NCBI GenBank assembly: GCA_032622095.1
Contig: CP136064.1
Coordinates: 113,138,004 to 113,202,003 of the forward strand
DNA length: 64,000 nt
Direction of reading: 5' to 3'
From: Siphonodentalium dalli
Lineage: Eukaryota > Mollusca > Scaphopoda > Gadilida > Siphonodentaliidae
Position 1 is the first letter of the stretch; each line of letters begins with the position of its first letter. The translations under genes and the position numbers were made by a program. The notes under the pieces were generated by a model. It worked only from the letters and a program-made list of their open reading frames with translations, was not told the origin of the DNA and did not search any database. Below, in pieces: positions 11,705-23,325 of this stretch.

Positions 11705-13445
11705 CTTGTTTACCAAGTTATCATTACTCAATAAGGGCTTTAATGTAATAGTTGAAATAATCGGTAATACGGTATACCGCGGTGTGTTTTTATGATTACC
11801 ACGGTATTTTTATGCTTAAATACTGCCCAGCACTATCTCTTATGGATTGCACGGAATACATTGAAAACTATATTTAATACAATATTCAACGCCGAACGAA
11901 GGTGCAATGTCTTTATCAGTCCAGGAAATAGTAATCCGGTGCAGCTCAAACGCAATTTGATTGGTGCTCTAACATTATTGAATAGTTTAGTACTAGTAGG
12001 GGTGGCATCTCTAGCCCGAGATTAACTGAGCGAGCACAACTCACCACTTTAGCTTACCGCACACTATCTGTATAATGCACACCATTGTAATGTTCCTGTA
12101 TTGTCACATTAATTTTGCCAGACCTGGTAGCTTTCTTAATTGTCAATTGGTCTTATTTTTAGTATTATAGTAGTTAGTACAGTAATATATGATTATGAGA
12201 AATACAATTAATTTGTTTGTCCAACAACTGCCTGTGTTTGTGTGCCAGTTGATTTCCAACAAAAATATTCATTTCGTTTTCAGTTAATTCTGGCAAATTG
12301 AAATTTCTGCGACAATAATCTGAGTACTGACAGCTGTCCTGGCTGACTTTAAACTTTAGCAATTTTATCTCAACATGATCGCTTTCACAGATTGCTGCCT
12401 AGCAGAAGGGTATGTGCTACTAGTACGTTCATGACTGACCAACATTGGGGAAAATGCATACTGGTATCAAAAATAGTTTGCCGATCTCTTATATCAAAAT
12501 CTAAATGAACGAAGTCATCACACATTTTGTAATCACTTGATTGATATTATAACGATTTTCACCATGTACACATTTTCAAGATAGATGTAGCTTGTATATC
12601 CAACAACAAAATCTTCTCGTTTTCGGCTGTTGCATACATTGTAGACGCTTCACCTTGTTGACGGTATTCTGCAAGGTCGCGAGGGTAAACTTCGCGGAGT
12701 CCAACCACTTGAAATTGAGATTTATATTGGATTATGTATTATTTCTTAGATGGTGATTTTAAATTTCCAAATAGTGCAATATACATATATATTTCCCAGC
12801 CCTAAATCGGCCACAGATAAGCGAAATCTCAGCGTAATGTTTGTGTAACTGTGATATGTTCCCTGTTCATTTCTATCAAGTCACATGACGAAAAACAATA
12901 TTAATAATTTAATTTGTTTATATTAACTAAAAATATAAGTAAGTTCAATCATATATTTCGAATATTTATTACGTATTATTCAAAATGTATTGAATAGCAA
13001 TGAGAGGAACTTATTAGAAGGAAACAGCGTGTTTACCAATTTCTGAACACGTGCTTCCAAAGAGGCTGGGTGCTAATTAAAATATTATAATTATCAATAA
13101 TTTTTCAAGATATATTTATCATTTTAATCGAACAAAATTGCGCTATCAGAGGTCCTTTGTTTCAAGTTGAACATATACCAAACAATATTTCGATTAACGG
13201 TAGTTTAACTGTGTACACACATTGTGTTATGGCACCAACTGATCGATATTGCATCATCATTACATTAACGTCAAGGTAACGCCTGTGTCTCAATGTGATT
13301 TATTTTTAGTACATTTCATCATCCTTATTCAACAAGATGTCTTGCTAGCTATTATTTAGTTTGGCATCTCACATATTCAGTCTTTTTCAAATAACAATAT
13401 GTGATGGACATGATCTACGCATGTCAATGTGCCAAGATATCGTAA
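11705..13445. other. Non-coding host-like segment, present in three copies
   Basis: Occurs identically at 27734-29474. As a diverged version (I estimate about 95 percent identity by eye) it lies at 54218-55250 joined to 56989-57551; the similarity stops at 13344 / 57551. The start resembles an hAT-type terminus (reverse of AGTGCTGGGC near 11827). The plus-strand frame 11792-12025 and minus-strand frame 12174-12362 show no known domain and drift between copies. At 12781|12782 lies the empty site matching a Helitron-like insertion in the third copy. Confidence 0.6.
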
Positions 13446-14044
13446 CTAGCTGGTGGACCCGACTTCGTCCGGGCTGTTGCCCCTCTGCTTTTCGGCGAAT
13501 TGCGCGATTTGACCTTGAATTGACCATTTTGAAGGTCAGGTCGAGGTCACGATTTGACCCGTCCAAAACACTCCCCGGACAAAAGTACCCAAGAAAAGTA
13601 CCCGTCGAAATCTGTCAGGTTTTACCCGATTTGACCTTGAATTGACCATATTGAAGGTCATGGTCAGGTTGGGTTAACGATTTGACCCGTCAAAAACACT
13701 CCTCGGACAAAAGTAACCCTATGTATCAAATTTCGTCGAAATCCCGTCAAAATTCGCGATTTTACCTTGAATTGACAATTTTGAAGGTGAAGGTCAGGTC
13801 GGGGTGACGATTTTACCCGTCCAAAAGACTTCCCGTCCAAAAGTAACTCGCGTCCCGTTTTACCCGATTTGACCTTGAATTGACGCTTTTGAAGGTCAAG
13901 GTCAGGTCGGGGTCACGATTTGTCCAGTCCAAAACCATCTCTGGAAAAAATTACCCCTTTCGTCAAAATCCGTCTGGCAGTTTTCCCGGCCATAGCTAAC
14001 AGACAAACAGACAAACAAACAGAAGTCCCAAAATATATATTAGA
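13446..14044 (-). mobile_element. Minus-strand Helitron-like unit R1
   Basis: Reverse orientation: CTAG at 13446-13449 followed by the CCCGACTTCGTCCGGG hairpin, and a right end reading CCCAAAATATATATTAGA, the reverse of TCTAATATATATTTTGGG. The body is the roughly 130-bp repeat with TCAAGGTCA / TGACCTTGA. The (CAGA)n-like tract near 14007-14024 is the reverse of the TCTG tract next to the 5' end. Copy at 29475-30073. Confidence 0.65.
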
Positions 14045-14396
14045 CTAGCCGATGAGGCCAACGTTGTCCGGGCTATTCAAAAACCAAATTTCAAGTCGAT
14101 AGCTCCACCCGTTTCCGAGATCTGGTCTGCGCATGCGCGAAGCTGGTGTCGCACGGGCTCGGCGACCCGATAAAATTCGTATCCGGGGCAAGATACATTC
14201 ACATAGGAAATTTCAAGTCGATAGCTCCACCCGTTTCCGAGATCTCGTCTGCGCATGCGCTGCACGGGCGTTGCACACACGTACCAAGTTTCGTCCGGAT
14301 CGGTCGAGAATCGTAGATTTGTATCAATGACATACAGACAGACAGACAGACAGACAGACATACAGACAGACAGAGGTCTTCAAAATATATATGAGA
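14045..14396 (-). mobile_element. Minus-strand Helitron-like unit R2 (GCGCATGCGC repeat type)
   Basis: CTAG at 14045-14048 followed by CCGATGAGGCCAACGTTGTC (a mutated hairpin) and ending ...AATATATATGAGA at 14396. It contains two 120-bp-type repeat units with GCGCATGCGC cores and a (CAGA)n tract at about 14337-14375. Copy at 30074-30425. Confidence 0.65.
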
Positions 14397-15021
14397 CTAG
14401 CCGATGAGCCCGACGTTGTCCGGGCTATTCAAAAATCAAATTTCAAGTCGATAGCTCCACCCGTTTCCGAGATCTGGTCTGCGCATGCGAGAAGCTGGCG
14501 TCGCACGGGCTCGGCGACCCGATAAAATTCGTATCCGGGGCAAGATACATTCACATACCAAATTTCAAGTCGATAGCCCCACACGTTTCCGAGATATATA
14601 TATTGCCCAATGTCATTTGCGGATACCTCGGCCGGTGATGAGTTAACGCGACATCGGCCGGTTAAGAGTTAAACGCGATCACGTCACGATCTCTCGACGG
14701 CGTAATATATTTACGGAATGTTTTTCGATCACTGAAGCATGGTCCTGCGTTATTCCCGATAATTAAGGTAGAAACTTTAAACGGACACAGGCGTGTGATA
14801 CGTCGTTGGAAAGAGGAAGCAAAACGGCCTAAAAACAGATTTGACCTCGGCACGTGAAAAGTTGATCTCGGATCTGAAATCTGATGAGCTCATATTGACC
14901 GCCTGGTCAAACTACACACACGTACCAAGTTTCGTCCCGATCGGTCGAGAATCGTAGATTTGTATAAATGACAGACAGACATACAAACATACAAACAGAG
15001 GTCTTCAAAATATGTATGAGA
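14397..15021 (-). mobile_element. Minus-strand Helitron-like unit R3
   Basis: CTAG at 14397-14400, hairpin AGCCCGAC-GTT-GTCCGGGCT, right end GTATGAGA at 15020-15021 followed by T. The middle part (about 14600-14890) is single-copy within the window apart from the large duplication; the 192-base minus-strand frame in it has no recognisable domain. The flanks of the whole R1-R3 block are A (13445) and T (15022), as expected for an A^T target without a target duplication. Copy at 30426-31050. Confidence 0.65.
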
Positions 15022-15550
15022 TTAACTTGGTGAAACTGTCACAGTGTAGAGTGTCTGCGTCCGGTGCATAAACAATTATTCTCGTGGATTCGGTTCCACT
15101 TTTGACGAGTCTCACAAATGTGGGTGGTGCGCCCCTGTTGATCAGGTAGCTACGAATATCAGCGTCGTTCGTTTTAAGCGATATTCCACACAAAAAGAAC
15201 AGTTTGGTGCATTTTCGTTTTCTGGATGTTGCACCCTGTTTTTCGTTGGTTTGCGTGCAGTTGACAGTTGCTGACGGTTTGTCATGAGATAACACCACAG
15301 GAATGACGTTCGTGTCAGAGTTATCATGTCCAATGGGTGGCAAGAAGGAAGGGTTCCTAAGTACGGGAGCGAACTGACTTTAACTTCGTTGTGACCGATG
15401 GTCGGTCATTCGTTGGTGCTGAATGTAGCCGGAATAATGTCACCACTTACATCACATCCTGTTGATAACGGAACATTGACAGATTTTGTCTGAATTAAAT
15501 TCGAGATCCGTTGTGCAGGTGTTGCATCGGGAACAGCCACACCGTACCAT
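15022..15550 (-). pseudogene. ORF1-like pseudogene, 3' part (copy 1)
   Basis: Identical to 31051-31579. Minus-strand reading contains a basic stretch (SRKRKCTKLFFLCGIS) leading into a segment that looks like the RRM-type fold found in ORF1 proteins of many LINEs (FFLCGISLKTNDADIRSYL, then a VRLVKSG...RIIVYAP strand pattern). The frame is cut at its 3' end by Helitron-like unit R3: after FTKLI the codons run into the unit's terminus and stop. Upstream coding sequence is absent because the tandem-duplication junction falls at 15550. See the longer copy at 31051-32529. Confidence 0.45.
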
Positions 15551-15882
15551 GCGCAGACGAGATCTCGGAAACGGGTGGAGCTATCAACTTGAAATTTGCT
15601 ATGTGAATGTATCTTTGCCCCGGATACGAATTGTATCGGGTCTCCGAGCCCGTGCGACGCAAGCTTCGCGCATGCGCAGACGAGATATCGGAACCGGGTG
15701 GAGCTATCGACTTGAAATTTGCTATGTGAATGTATCTTGCCCCGTATACGAATTTTAGTGGGTCGCCGAGCCCGTGCGACGCAAGCTTCGCGCATGCGCA
15801 GACCATATCTCGGAAACGGGTGGAGCTATCGACTTGAAATTTGGTTTTTGAATAGCCCGACAACGTCGGGCTCATCGGCTAG
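15551..15882 (+). mobile_element. 5'-truncated Helitron-like unit at the duplication junction
   Basis: Begins abruptly inside a 120-bp repeat unit (GCGCAGACGAGATCTCGG) with no 5' terminus. Holds nearly three repeat units, with GCGCATGCGC cores at 15668-15677 and 15790-15799 (122 bp apart), and ends with hairpin AGCCCGAC-AAC-GTCGGGCT and CTAG (15879-15882). Its left boundary is the breakpoint of the 16-kb duplication. Confidence 0.75.
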
Positions 15883-17012
15883 TCTATCTATACTATATAT
15901 TTTGAGACTTCGTATATGTGTGTGTGTGTGTGTGTGTACTTCATAGAATCCAAAACGCGTGTACAGATTGAGATCAAACTTCCTATGTAAGTGTCAAATC
16001 CCACCGACACGACCGTGGTCGCGGTTTAGAGAAGCTCAGAGCACCCGTTCTCCAATCTCAAATCACCACAAAGGCACGGCGTGGGTTAATCAAGTGATTA
16101 TTTAATGAGCGTTTGTTTTTGACGCATCTCTATAAAGAGCGTCTGTTTGCCATTCAACGTTATTTGCATCTGCAGAGAGATATACGGAACATACATTAAA
16201 TTTAAAAAACATTTGTTTCTGACCAACCCTGCGAGCACGGATGGCGCGCTTTGTTTTTACAGTATATAGTTATATACCGAAATCATCCCAGATAATCACG
16301 AATATAGCATCAGATTTCTCCCCAGATATACCGTTATAAAGCTACTGGAATCTGCCAATCTACGGGAAATTCCAGGGAATGCCGATTGAGCTCAAACTTG
16401 CTACCCACGGGAAGTGTCATATATATGAGTGTGTCCTTTATAGACTCGAACCGATTGAGCTCAAACTTGCTAAATAAGAAAATAGCCCCCAAGCCGTAAA
16501 TATCAACAACAACGATATTACTAAATACACGTTTTCGGCAATGTGAGAGTTTTCGGGGAGCCGTGATGCCAACAACAACGACCCGAAGCCCTGAATGCCA
16601 ACAACAGATTCAATGCAATGTTATCTATTATGCAGAGAGATTTCACGACATTACGACGGGTACGGCAGACTCAAAATATTGTGCTGACAGATTTCCCGAC
16701 GGGAAGCGTTTGTTTTAAATTCAATGCAATGTTATCGTAGAGAGATTTCACGAAACAAAGAATGCGTTGTCTGTCGTTCCTAAGAAGGGGGGATTTCTAC
16801 GGGTAAATTTTTCCGCCAGAAACAAAAAAATTAATTAAAACAATTTACAATTTAATTAAAACAATTTAAAAAAAAAAAAAAATAACAATAAAAAAACAAT
16901 TCAGAAACAAAATATATTAAATTTAAAAAACATTAAATTCATATTCAAAAATGTCATGTTTCTGAAACAAAGCCATGGGACGAATGCCGCCAGTGGCGGG
17001 CTAACCTGCTAG
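15883..17012 (+). mobile_element. Helitron-like unit spanning the start of copy 2
   Basis: Starts TCTATCTATACTATATATTT with a (GT)n tract near 15918-15936 and ends with the CCGCCAGTGGCGG hairpin plus CTAG at 17012. From 16030 it matches window positions 1-983, so it shows what lies just left of the window start if the array is the same there. Confidence 0.65.
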
Positions 17013-20000
17013 TACTATATATTTTGAGACTTCATATATGTGTGTGTGTGTACTTCATAGAATCGAAAACGGCTGGCTCGATTGAGTTCAAACTTCCCAT
17101 ATAAGGGTAAAAACCCACGAACACCGTAGTTGTCGCGTTTTGGATAAGATCTGAGCACCATTTCTCCACTCCCAAAATCACCGCAAAAGGCACGGCCGGG
17201 GTTAATCGCGTTGATAGTTAAAGAGCGCTCCTATCGCATTGTAGTTGATAAAGAGCGTATATGCCTAATGTCATTCTTACGTCTGGGTCTCGGCGTGTGC
17301 GTGTAAGACTGTATGCAGACATGAGCGTGTTGTGTGACGACATTCCCAACACCTAGCAGGGACAAATATCTATTAGCCAACATCAAGGCGAGTTTTGCGA
17401 CGTATTAATTCAAATGCTTTCGATCAAACAATATTATCTGTCGCACTCATATTTCGTCATCTGTACGAATCCACTGCAATCGACCTATTTTTAGAACGCA
17501 GCACATGTCGCGTTGCCGTTGGTGATGGGGTACACGGCGGGATTAATTTAAATATGTCATGTTGGTAACAATATCTAGCCGAGAATTCCTCAGACATACA
17601 GACGAATGCGACCAGCAAATTTCAAAATTGGTCACTTGACCTCCCCATGAATATCTTCTGGGAAATGCCAGGGAACGTGTGCCCATTATAGTAGTCTAAA
17701 AGTCAAAATCACCGCAAACGCCACTTCGGGGGTTAAGGCATCAACGATATTTATATTGACCATATACGGAGTTGTTAACGACGAACGCTCTTTATTGCAA
17801 TCGACATAGCTAAACGACTACCCCCATGCGTAAAATACGGATGCGGGACGAAATGCATTTATCTCGATTAAAAAGGCAGAATTGATCTAAGAGGCGTAAC
17901 TCTACATTCTGGTTCACGACGGGATTAATTGACTGTCCGCTCTTTGCGGGGGTATCATAATTTCTCTTGATTAAAAAGTCTGTTGTTCCTAGGAACGGAG
18001 AAGTTTAGGACGGGTACCATGAATTAACTCATTGAATCGGCATAGCTAAACGACTACCCCCCGTGCGTAAAATACGGATGCGGGACGAAATGCATTTATC
18101 TCGATTAAAAAGGCAGAATTGATCTAAGAGGCGTAACTCTACATTCTAGTTCACGACGGGATTAATTGACTGTCGGCTCTTTGCGGGGGTATCATAATTT
18201 CTCTTGATTAAAAAGTCTGTTGTTCCTAGGAACGGGGAAGTTTAGGACGGGTACCATGAATTAACTCATTGAAAAACAAAGAATGCGTTGTCTGTCGTTC
18301 CTAGGAAGGGGGGGGGGGATTTAATCGGGTCAATTTTTCCGCCAGAAAAAGGCACAATTAACTCATTGAAAAACAAAGAATTAAATTAAATTAAATTTTA
18401 AAAAAATTAAATAAATATTAAAAAATTCAAAAAAACATGAATTAAATTTTAACAACATTAAATTAATATTTAAAAAAAACCATAATAATAATTTTAAAAA
18501 TGTCATGTTTCTGACCAACCACGCCAGTGGCGGGCTAACCTGCTAGTCTATACTATATATTTTGAGAACTCCGTATATATATATGTATATATGTGTGTGT
18601 GTGTGTACTTCATGGAGTCCAAAACGCGTGTACAGATTGAGCTCAAATTTCGTATGTAAGTGTAAAATACCAACGACACGCCGTGGTCGCGTTTTGGAGA
18701 AGCTCAGAGCACCCTTTATCCACTCCCAAATCACCGCAAAGGCACGGCGGGGGTTAATCAAGTGATTATTTAATGAGCGTTTGTTTTTGACGCATCGCTA
18801 TAAAGAGCGTCTGTTTCCCATTCAACGTTATTAGCATCTGCAGAGTTATACGGGAACATTGAGTGCATTTCCTATGCGGGGAGATATCACTCCTGCAACA
18901 TCATTGTTATAGTATGGGGGGGGTACTTATAGGCATAATGCTTCTCAGAAATCCCGGTTGCAAACCAACACTCACAATTTCGTATTTACGCAAACGTTAT
19001 CGCTCCAAATTTATTATGCAGAGAGAAAGTGCTTTCCTATTTTTTAGAACGCAACACATCTTTACGTCGCGTTGGTGATTCAATGCAATCTTGTCGCTCG
19101 AAATATTATGCAGAGAGATTTCACGACATTAGTGGTACGGCAGACTCGAAATATTATGCAGAGAGACACGACGGGAAGAGTTTGTTTTCAATGCAATGTT
19201 ATCGCTCGAAATATTATGCAGAGAGATTTCATGACATTACGACGGGTACGGGCAGGTTAAAAAAAAAAGAAAAAAGAAAATTAAAATTTTTTAAAAATAA
19301 TATAAAAAATGTCATGTTTCTGACCAACCTCGGGTAAAATTTAAAAACAAAAAATTCAATTGAAAAACCAAAAAATTAACTCATTGAAAAACAAAAAATT
19401 AAATTAAATATTTAATTACAAAAATTAATTAAAAAAATTAATTAAAACTTAAAAATTGTCATGTTTCTGACTATTGCCGCCAGTGGCGGGCTAACCTGCT
19501 AGTACTATATATTTTGAGACTTCCGTATATATATGTGTGTGTGTGTGTGTGAGTACTTCATGGAATCGAAAACGCGTGGACAGATTGAGCTCAAATTTCG
19601 TATATAAGTGTAAAAACCCACAGACACCGTCGGCGTCGCGTTTTGGAGAAGCTCAGAGCACCCGTTCTCCAATCTCAGTCACAAAAAACGGCACTGCGGT
19701 GGTTAATCAAGTGATAATTTAATGAGCGTTTGTTTTTGACGCATCGCTATAAAGAGCGTCTGTTTACCATTCAACGTTATTAGCATCTGCAGAGAGATAT
19801 ACGGGAACAATACTTTTGAGTGGTTTGCTATGCGGGGAGATTTATTGGATGCCATAGTACTCTTACAACATCATTGTTATAGTATGTATGACACTTAGGT
19901 CAGGGCTTGGGGGAGGGTAGTGTGGATAGAGGCATAATGCTTCTCAGAAATCCCAGTTACAAACCAACACTCACAATTTCGTCTTTTGCATCAGATACCA

Positions 20001-22520
20001 ACACCTCGACCGATCGGGACGAAACTTGGTACGTCAGTGTAGTTTGACCAGGTGGTCGTCGTTGTCGTATTGGTGAGGTGGAGCTATCGACTTGAAATTT
20101 GGTATGTGAATGTATCTTGCCCCGGCGAGCCCGTGCGACGCCCGCGCGGAGCATGCGCAGACGAGATCTCGAAACGGGTGGAGCTATCGACTTGAAATTT
20201 GGTATGTGAATGTATCTTGCCCCGGATACGAATTTTATCGGGTCGCCGAGCCCGTGCGACGCCAGCTTCGCGCATGCGCAGACCAGATCTCGGAAACGGG
20301 TGGAGCTATCGACTTGAAATTTGGTTTTTGAATAGCCCGGACAACGTCGGGCTCAACAATTTTTCATCGGGTCAGTTCTTTCCGCCCGATGTACGGGACG
20401 GGTACCATAATTTCTCTTGATTAAAAAGGCACAATTAACTCGTTGAAAAAGCCAAAAAAATGTCATGTTAATGACCAACGCCGCCAATGGCGGGCTAACC
20501 TGCTAGTCTACTATATATTTTGAGAACTACGTATATATATATATGTATGTATGTGGGTACTTCATAGAATCGAAAACGACTGGTCGGATCGAGCTCAAAC
20601 TTCGTATATAAAGGTAAAAACCCACGGGGATCGTCCACGTCGCATTTTGGACAAGCTCAGAGCACCGCTTCTCCCTTCCCAGTCACAAAAAAATGACACC
20701 GTGGGGGTTAACACACCAACGCTCCTTATATCTTCCATATTGGGAGATGTATCCGATTAACGTTCTTTATAGTCATCGACGTATTGATCTAAAAGGCGTA
20801 ACTCTACATTTTTTATTAGTTTTCGCAATGTGATTCTTACGTCTGGGGTCTCGGCGTGTGCGTGTTTTATACAGATATGAGCGTGTTGTGTGATTCTTAC
20901 GTACTCAGGGCTTCCTAGGAACGCGGGTCGGGTCAGTTTTCCGCCCTAGGTGATTTTCACCTCGAAACTGGTACCCACAAATTATATATATGCGTGTTGT
21001 GTGATTCTTACGTACTTAAGGCTTCCTAGGAACGCGGATCGGGTCAGTTTTTCCGCCCTAGGTGATTTTCACCTCGAAACTGGTACCCACAAATTATATA
21101 TATGTGTGCATGTGTCCTTTATAGACTCGAACCGATTGCGCTCACACTTGCTACCTACCGGAAGTGTCATGGACGAGTTAAATTGTGACCCCAACCTGAC
21201 CTTGAAAATGATCAATTCAAGGTCAAATCGGGTAAAATATTGAAAAACCAAAAATTAATTCAAAAATATAAAAAACAAATTAAATTAAAAAATTAAATTA
21301 ATTACAAAAAAATAAAATTGTCATGTTTCTGACGAACGCCGCCAGTGGCGGGCTAACCTGCTAGTCTACTATATATTTTGGAAGATCTGTCTGTGTGTGT
21401 GTGTGTGTGTGTCTGACTGTTCGCGATGGACTCGAAAACGACCAAACCGATTTCGATGAAACTTGGTATGTGGGGCTATTTTCGGCCGGGGAGTGACATG
21501 GGCCTATTAATTTGGCCGTGCGACGTGACCTTGACCTTGAAATCGGGTCAATTCAAGGTAAAATCGCGAATTTTGATGGGATTTCCACGAAAGTTGATAC
21601 ATAGGGTTACTTTTGTCCACTGGGTATTTTGGACGGGTCGAGTCGTGACCCCGAGCTGACCTCGACCTTCAAAATGATCAATTCAAGGTCAAATCGGGTA
21701 AAACCGGATGGATTTCGACGGGTACTTTTGTCGGGTACTTTTGCTCGGGCAGTGTTTTGGACGGGTCAAATCGTGACCCCACCTGACCTTGACCTTCAAA
21801 ATGGACAATTCAAGGTCAAATCGCGCAATTCGCCGAAAAGCAGAGGAAACAGCCCGGACGAAGTTGGGTCCACCTTCTAGCCTAATATATATTTTGGGAC
21901 TTCTGTCTGTTTGTTTGTTGTTTGTCTGTTAGCTATGGCCGGGAAAACTGCCAGACGGATTTTGACGAAATTTGATACCTAGGGTTACTTTTGTCCAGGG
22001 AATATTTTGGACGGGTCAAATCGTTACCCCGACTGACCTTGACCTTCAAAAAGGTCAATTCAAGGTCAAATCGGGTAAAACGGACGGATTTCGACGAAAT
22101 TTGATACTCATGGGTACTTTTGTCCGGGGTGTGTTTTGGACGGATCAAATCGTGACTTCGACCTGACCTTGACCTTAAAAATTGTCAATTCAAGGTCAAA
22201 TTGCGAACTTTGACGGGATTTCGACAACATTTGATACCTAGGGTTACTTTTGTCCGAGGAGTGTTTTTGGACGGGTCAAATCGTGACCCAACCTGACCTT
22301 GACCTTCAAAATGGTCAATTCAAGGGCAAATCGGGTAAAACCTGACGGATTTCGACGGGTACTTTTGTTGGGTACTTTTGTCCGGGGAGTGTTTTGGACG
22401 GGTCAAATCGTGACCTCGACCTGACCTTGACCTTCAAAATGGTCAATTCAAGGTCAAATCGCGCAATTCGCCGAAACGCAGAGGGAAAACAGCCCGGACG
22501 AAGTCGTGTCCACCAGCTAG
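17013..22520 (+). mobile_element. Helitron-like array, copy 2 (units 2-7)
   Basis: Head-to-tail units with junctions after CTAG at 18546, 19502, 20506, 21364, 21880 and 22520, matching copy 1 at +16,029 in order, length and terminal sequence. Unit structure as described for 984-6491. Confidence 0.65.
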
Positions 22521-22522
22521 TA

Positions 22523-23325
22523 TCAATATATTTAAGAGATACATATATTCATTCAAATTGAGGGACCTTTAATCGTCAGAGGATTGCATATCAGAATGAC
22601 TCATGTATATATTATAACACGATTGAGTCTGTCCCATTCAATATAGTTTCCACAAAAAAAGTTACAATTGCCAAGAGATATGGAAATGTAGAGCAGGCTT
22701 GCTCAAAAATAGTGGTCACAGTGTGCAGTCAAATATGGTTACTTCTGATATAAAGGAAAACGCAGTCCGTAGCACATGATATTTCCGAATCATCCAATAT
22801 TGACATCTGACAAGGGTATATCTGCTCGATACAGAGGATTTCTTTCATTTTGTTTTAGAACAGACTCATCGCCTAACATAAACAACTGTGTCGGGCACAG
22901 GTAGCTGCTATACGTGCATAACATCAAATATATTCTTTTAAACTGAAAATGATTAGCCAGTATATAGCACCAGAACAGAGGAGCACCTGGACATATCATT
23001 AAAACATCTGTATCTTCATGAAGATATGATAAACTAGATTGATTGATTAACTGATACATCTCTATGTAAAACACAATTGTCGTCTTTTATTTTTTCGAAC
23101 TAATATGTTTATGATGTTCATGTTTCATGCTATAACGTCTGAAGTATACGCAGTTGTAAATAAATAAAGGTGAGCCACTTTTAATTAAAAGAATCATGTT
23201 TTGTGATGCCATTTGGATATACAATTTATGATAATACGTGTAACACTTTGAGGGCAAGGGTATTCTCTATTTCCACCAAATATCCACAGAGGGTTTCACA
23301 TAACTTTAACCTGGGCAACACCGGG
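22523..23325 (+). mobile_element. Second-family Helitron-like unit, copy 2
   Basis: Duplicate of 6494-7296, with the same missing CTAG and the same fusion to the ACGGT foldback. Confidence 0.5.

Larger units (their letters stand above)
1..15550. repeat. Copy 1 of a 16,029-bp tandem duplication
   Basis: Sequence 1-15550 recurs at 16030-31579 with a constant offset of 16,029. Every stretch I compared, and every conceptual translation, is the same in both copies, including poly-A runs, (GT)n tracts and decayed coding remnants. The copies part after 15550 (CCGTACCAT): copy 1 then runs into the inside of a Helitron-like unit (GCGCAGACG), while copy 2 continues into unique sequence (TGGTTTTGG). 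Near-identity over mutation-prone tracts means either a very recent duplication or an assembly duplication; the sequence alone cannot decide. Confidence 0.95.

Noticed and set aside
9140-11840. A complete hAT transposon between CAGTGCTGGGCGG and its reverse
   Set aside because: The flanking 8-mers differ (ACTGTTAT versus ATCTCTTA-type) and no transposase is present; the ends probably belong to different elements.
11792-12025. Open frame shared with 54305-54586 as a possible gene
   Set aside because: Identical starts but the frames diverge after small indels, and substitutions do not favour silent positions as far as I can see.
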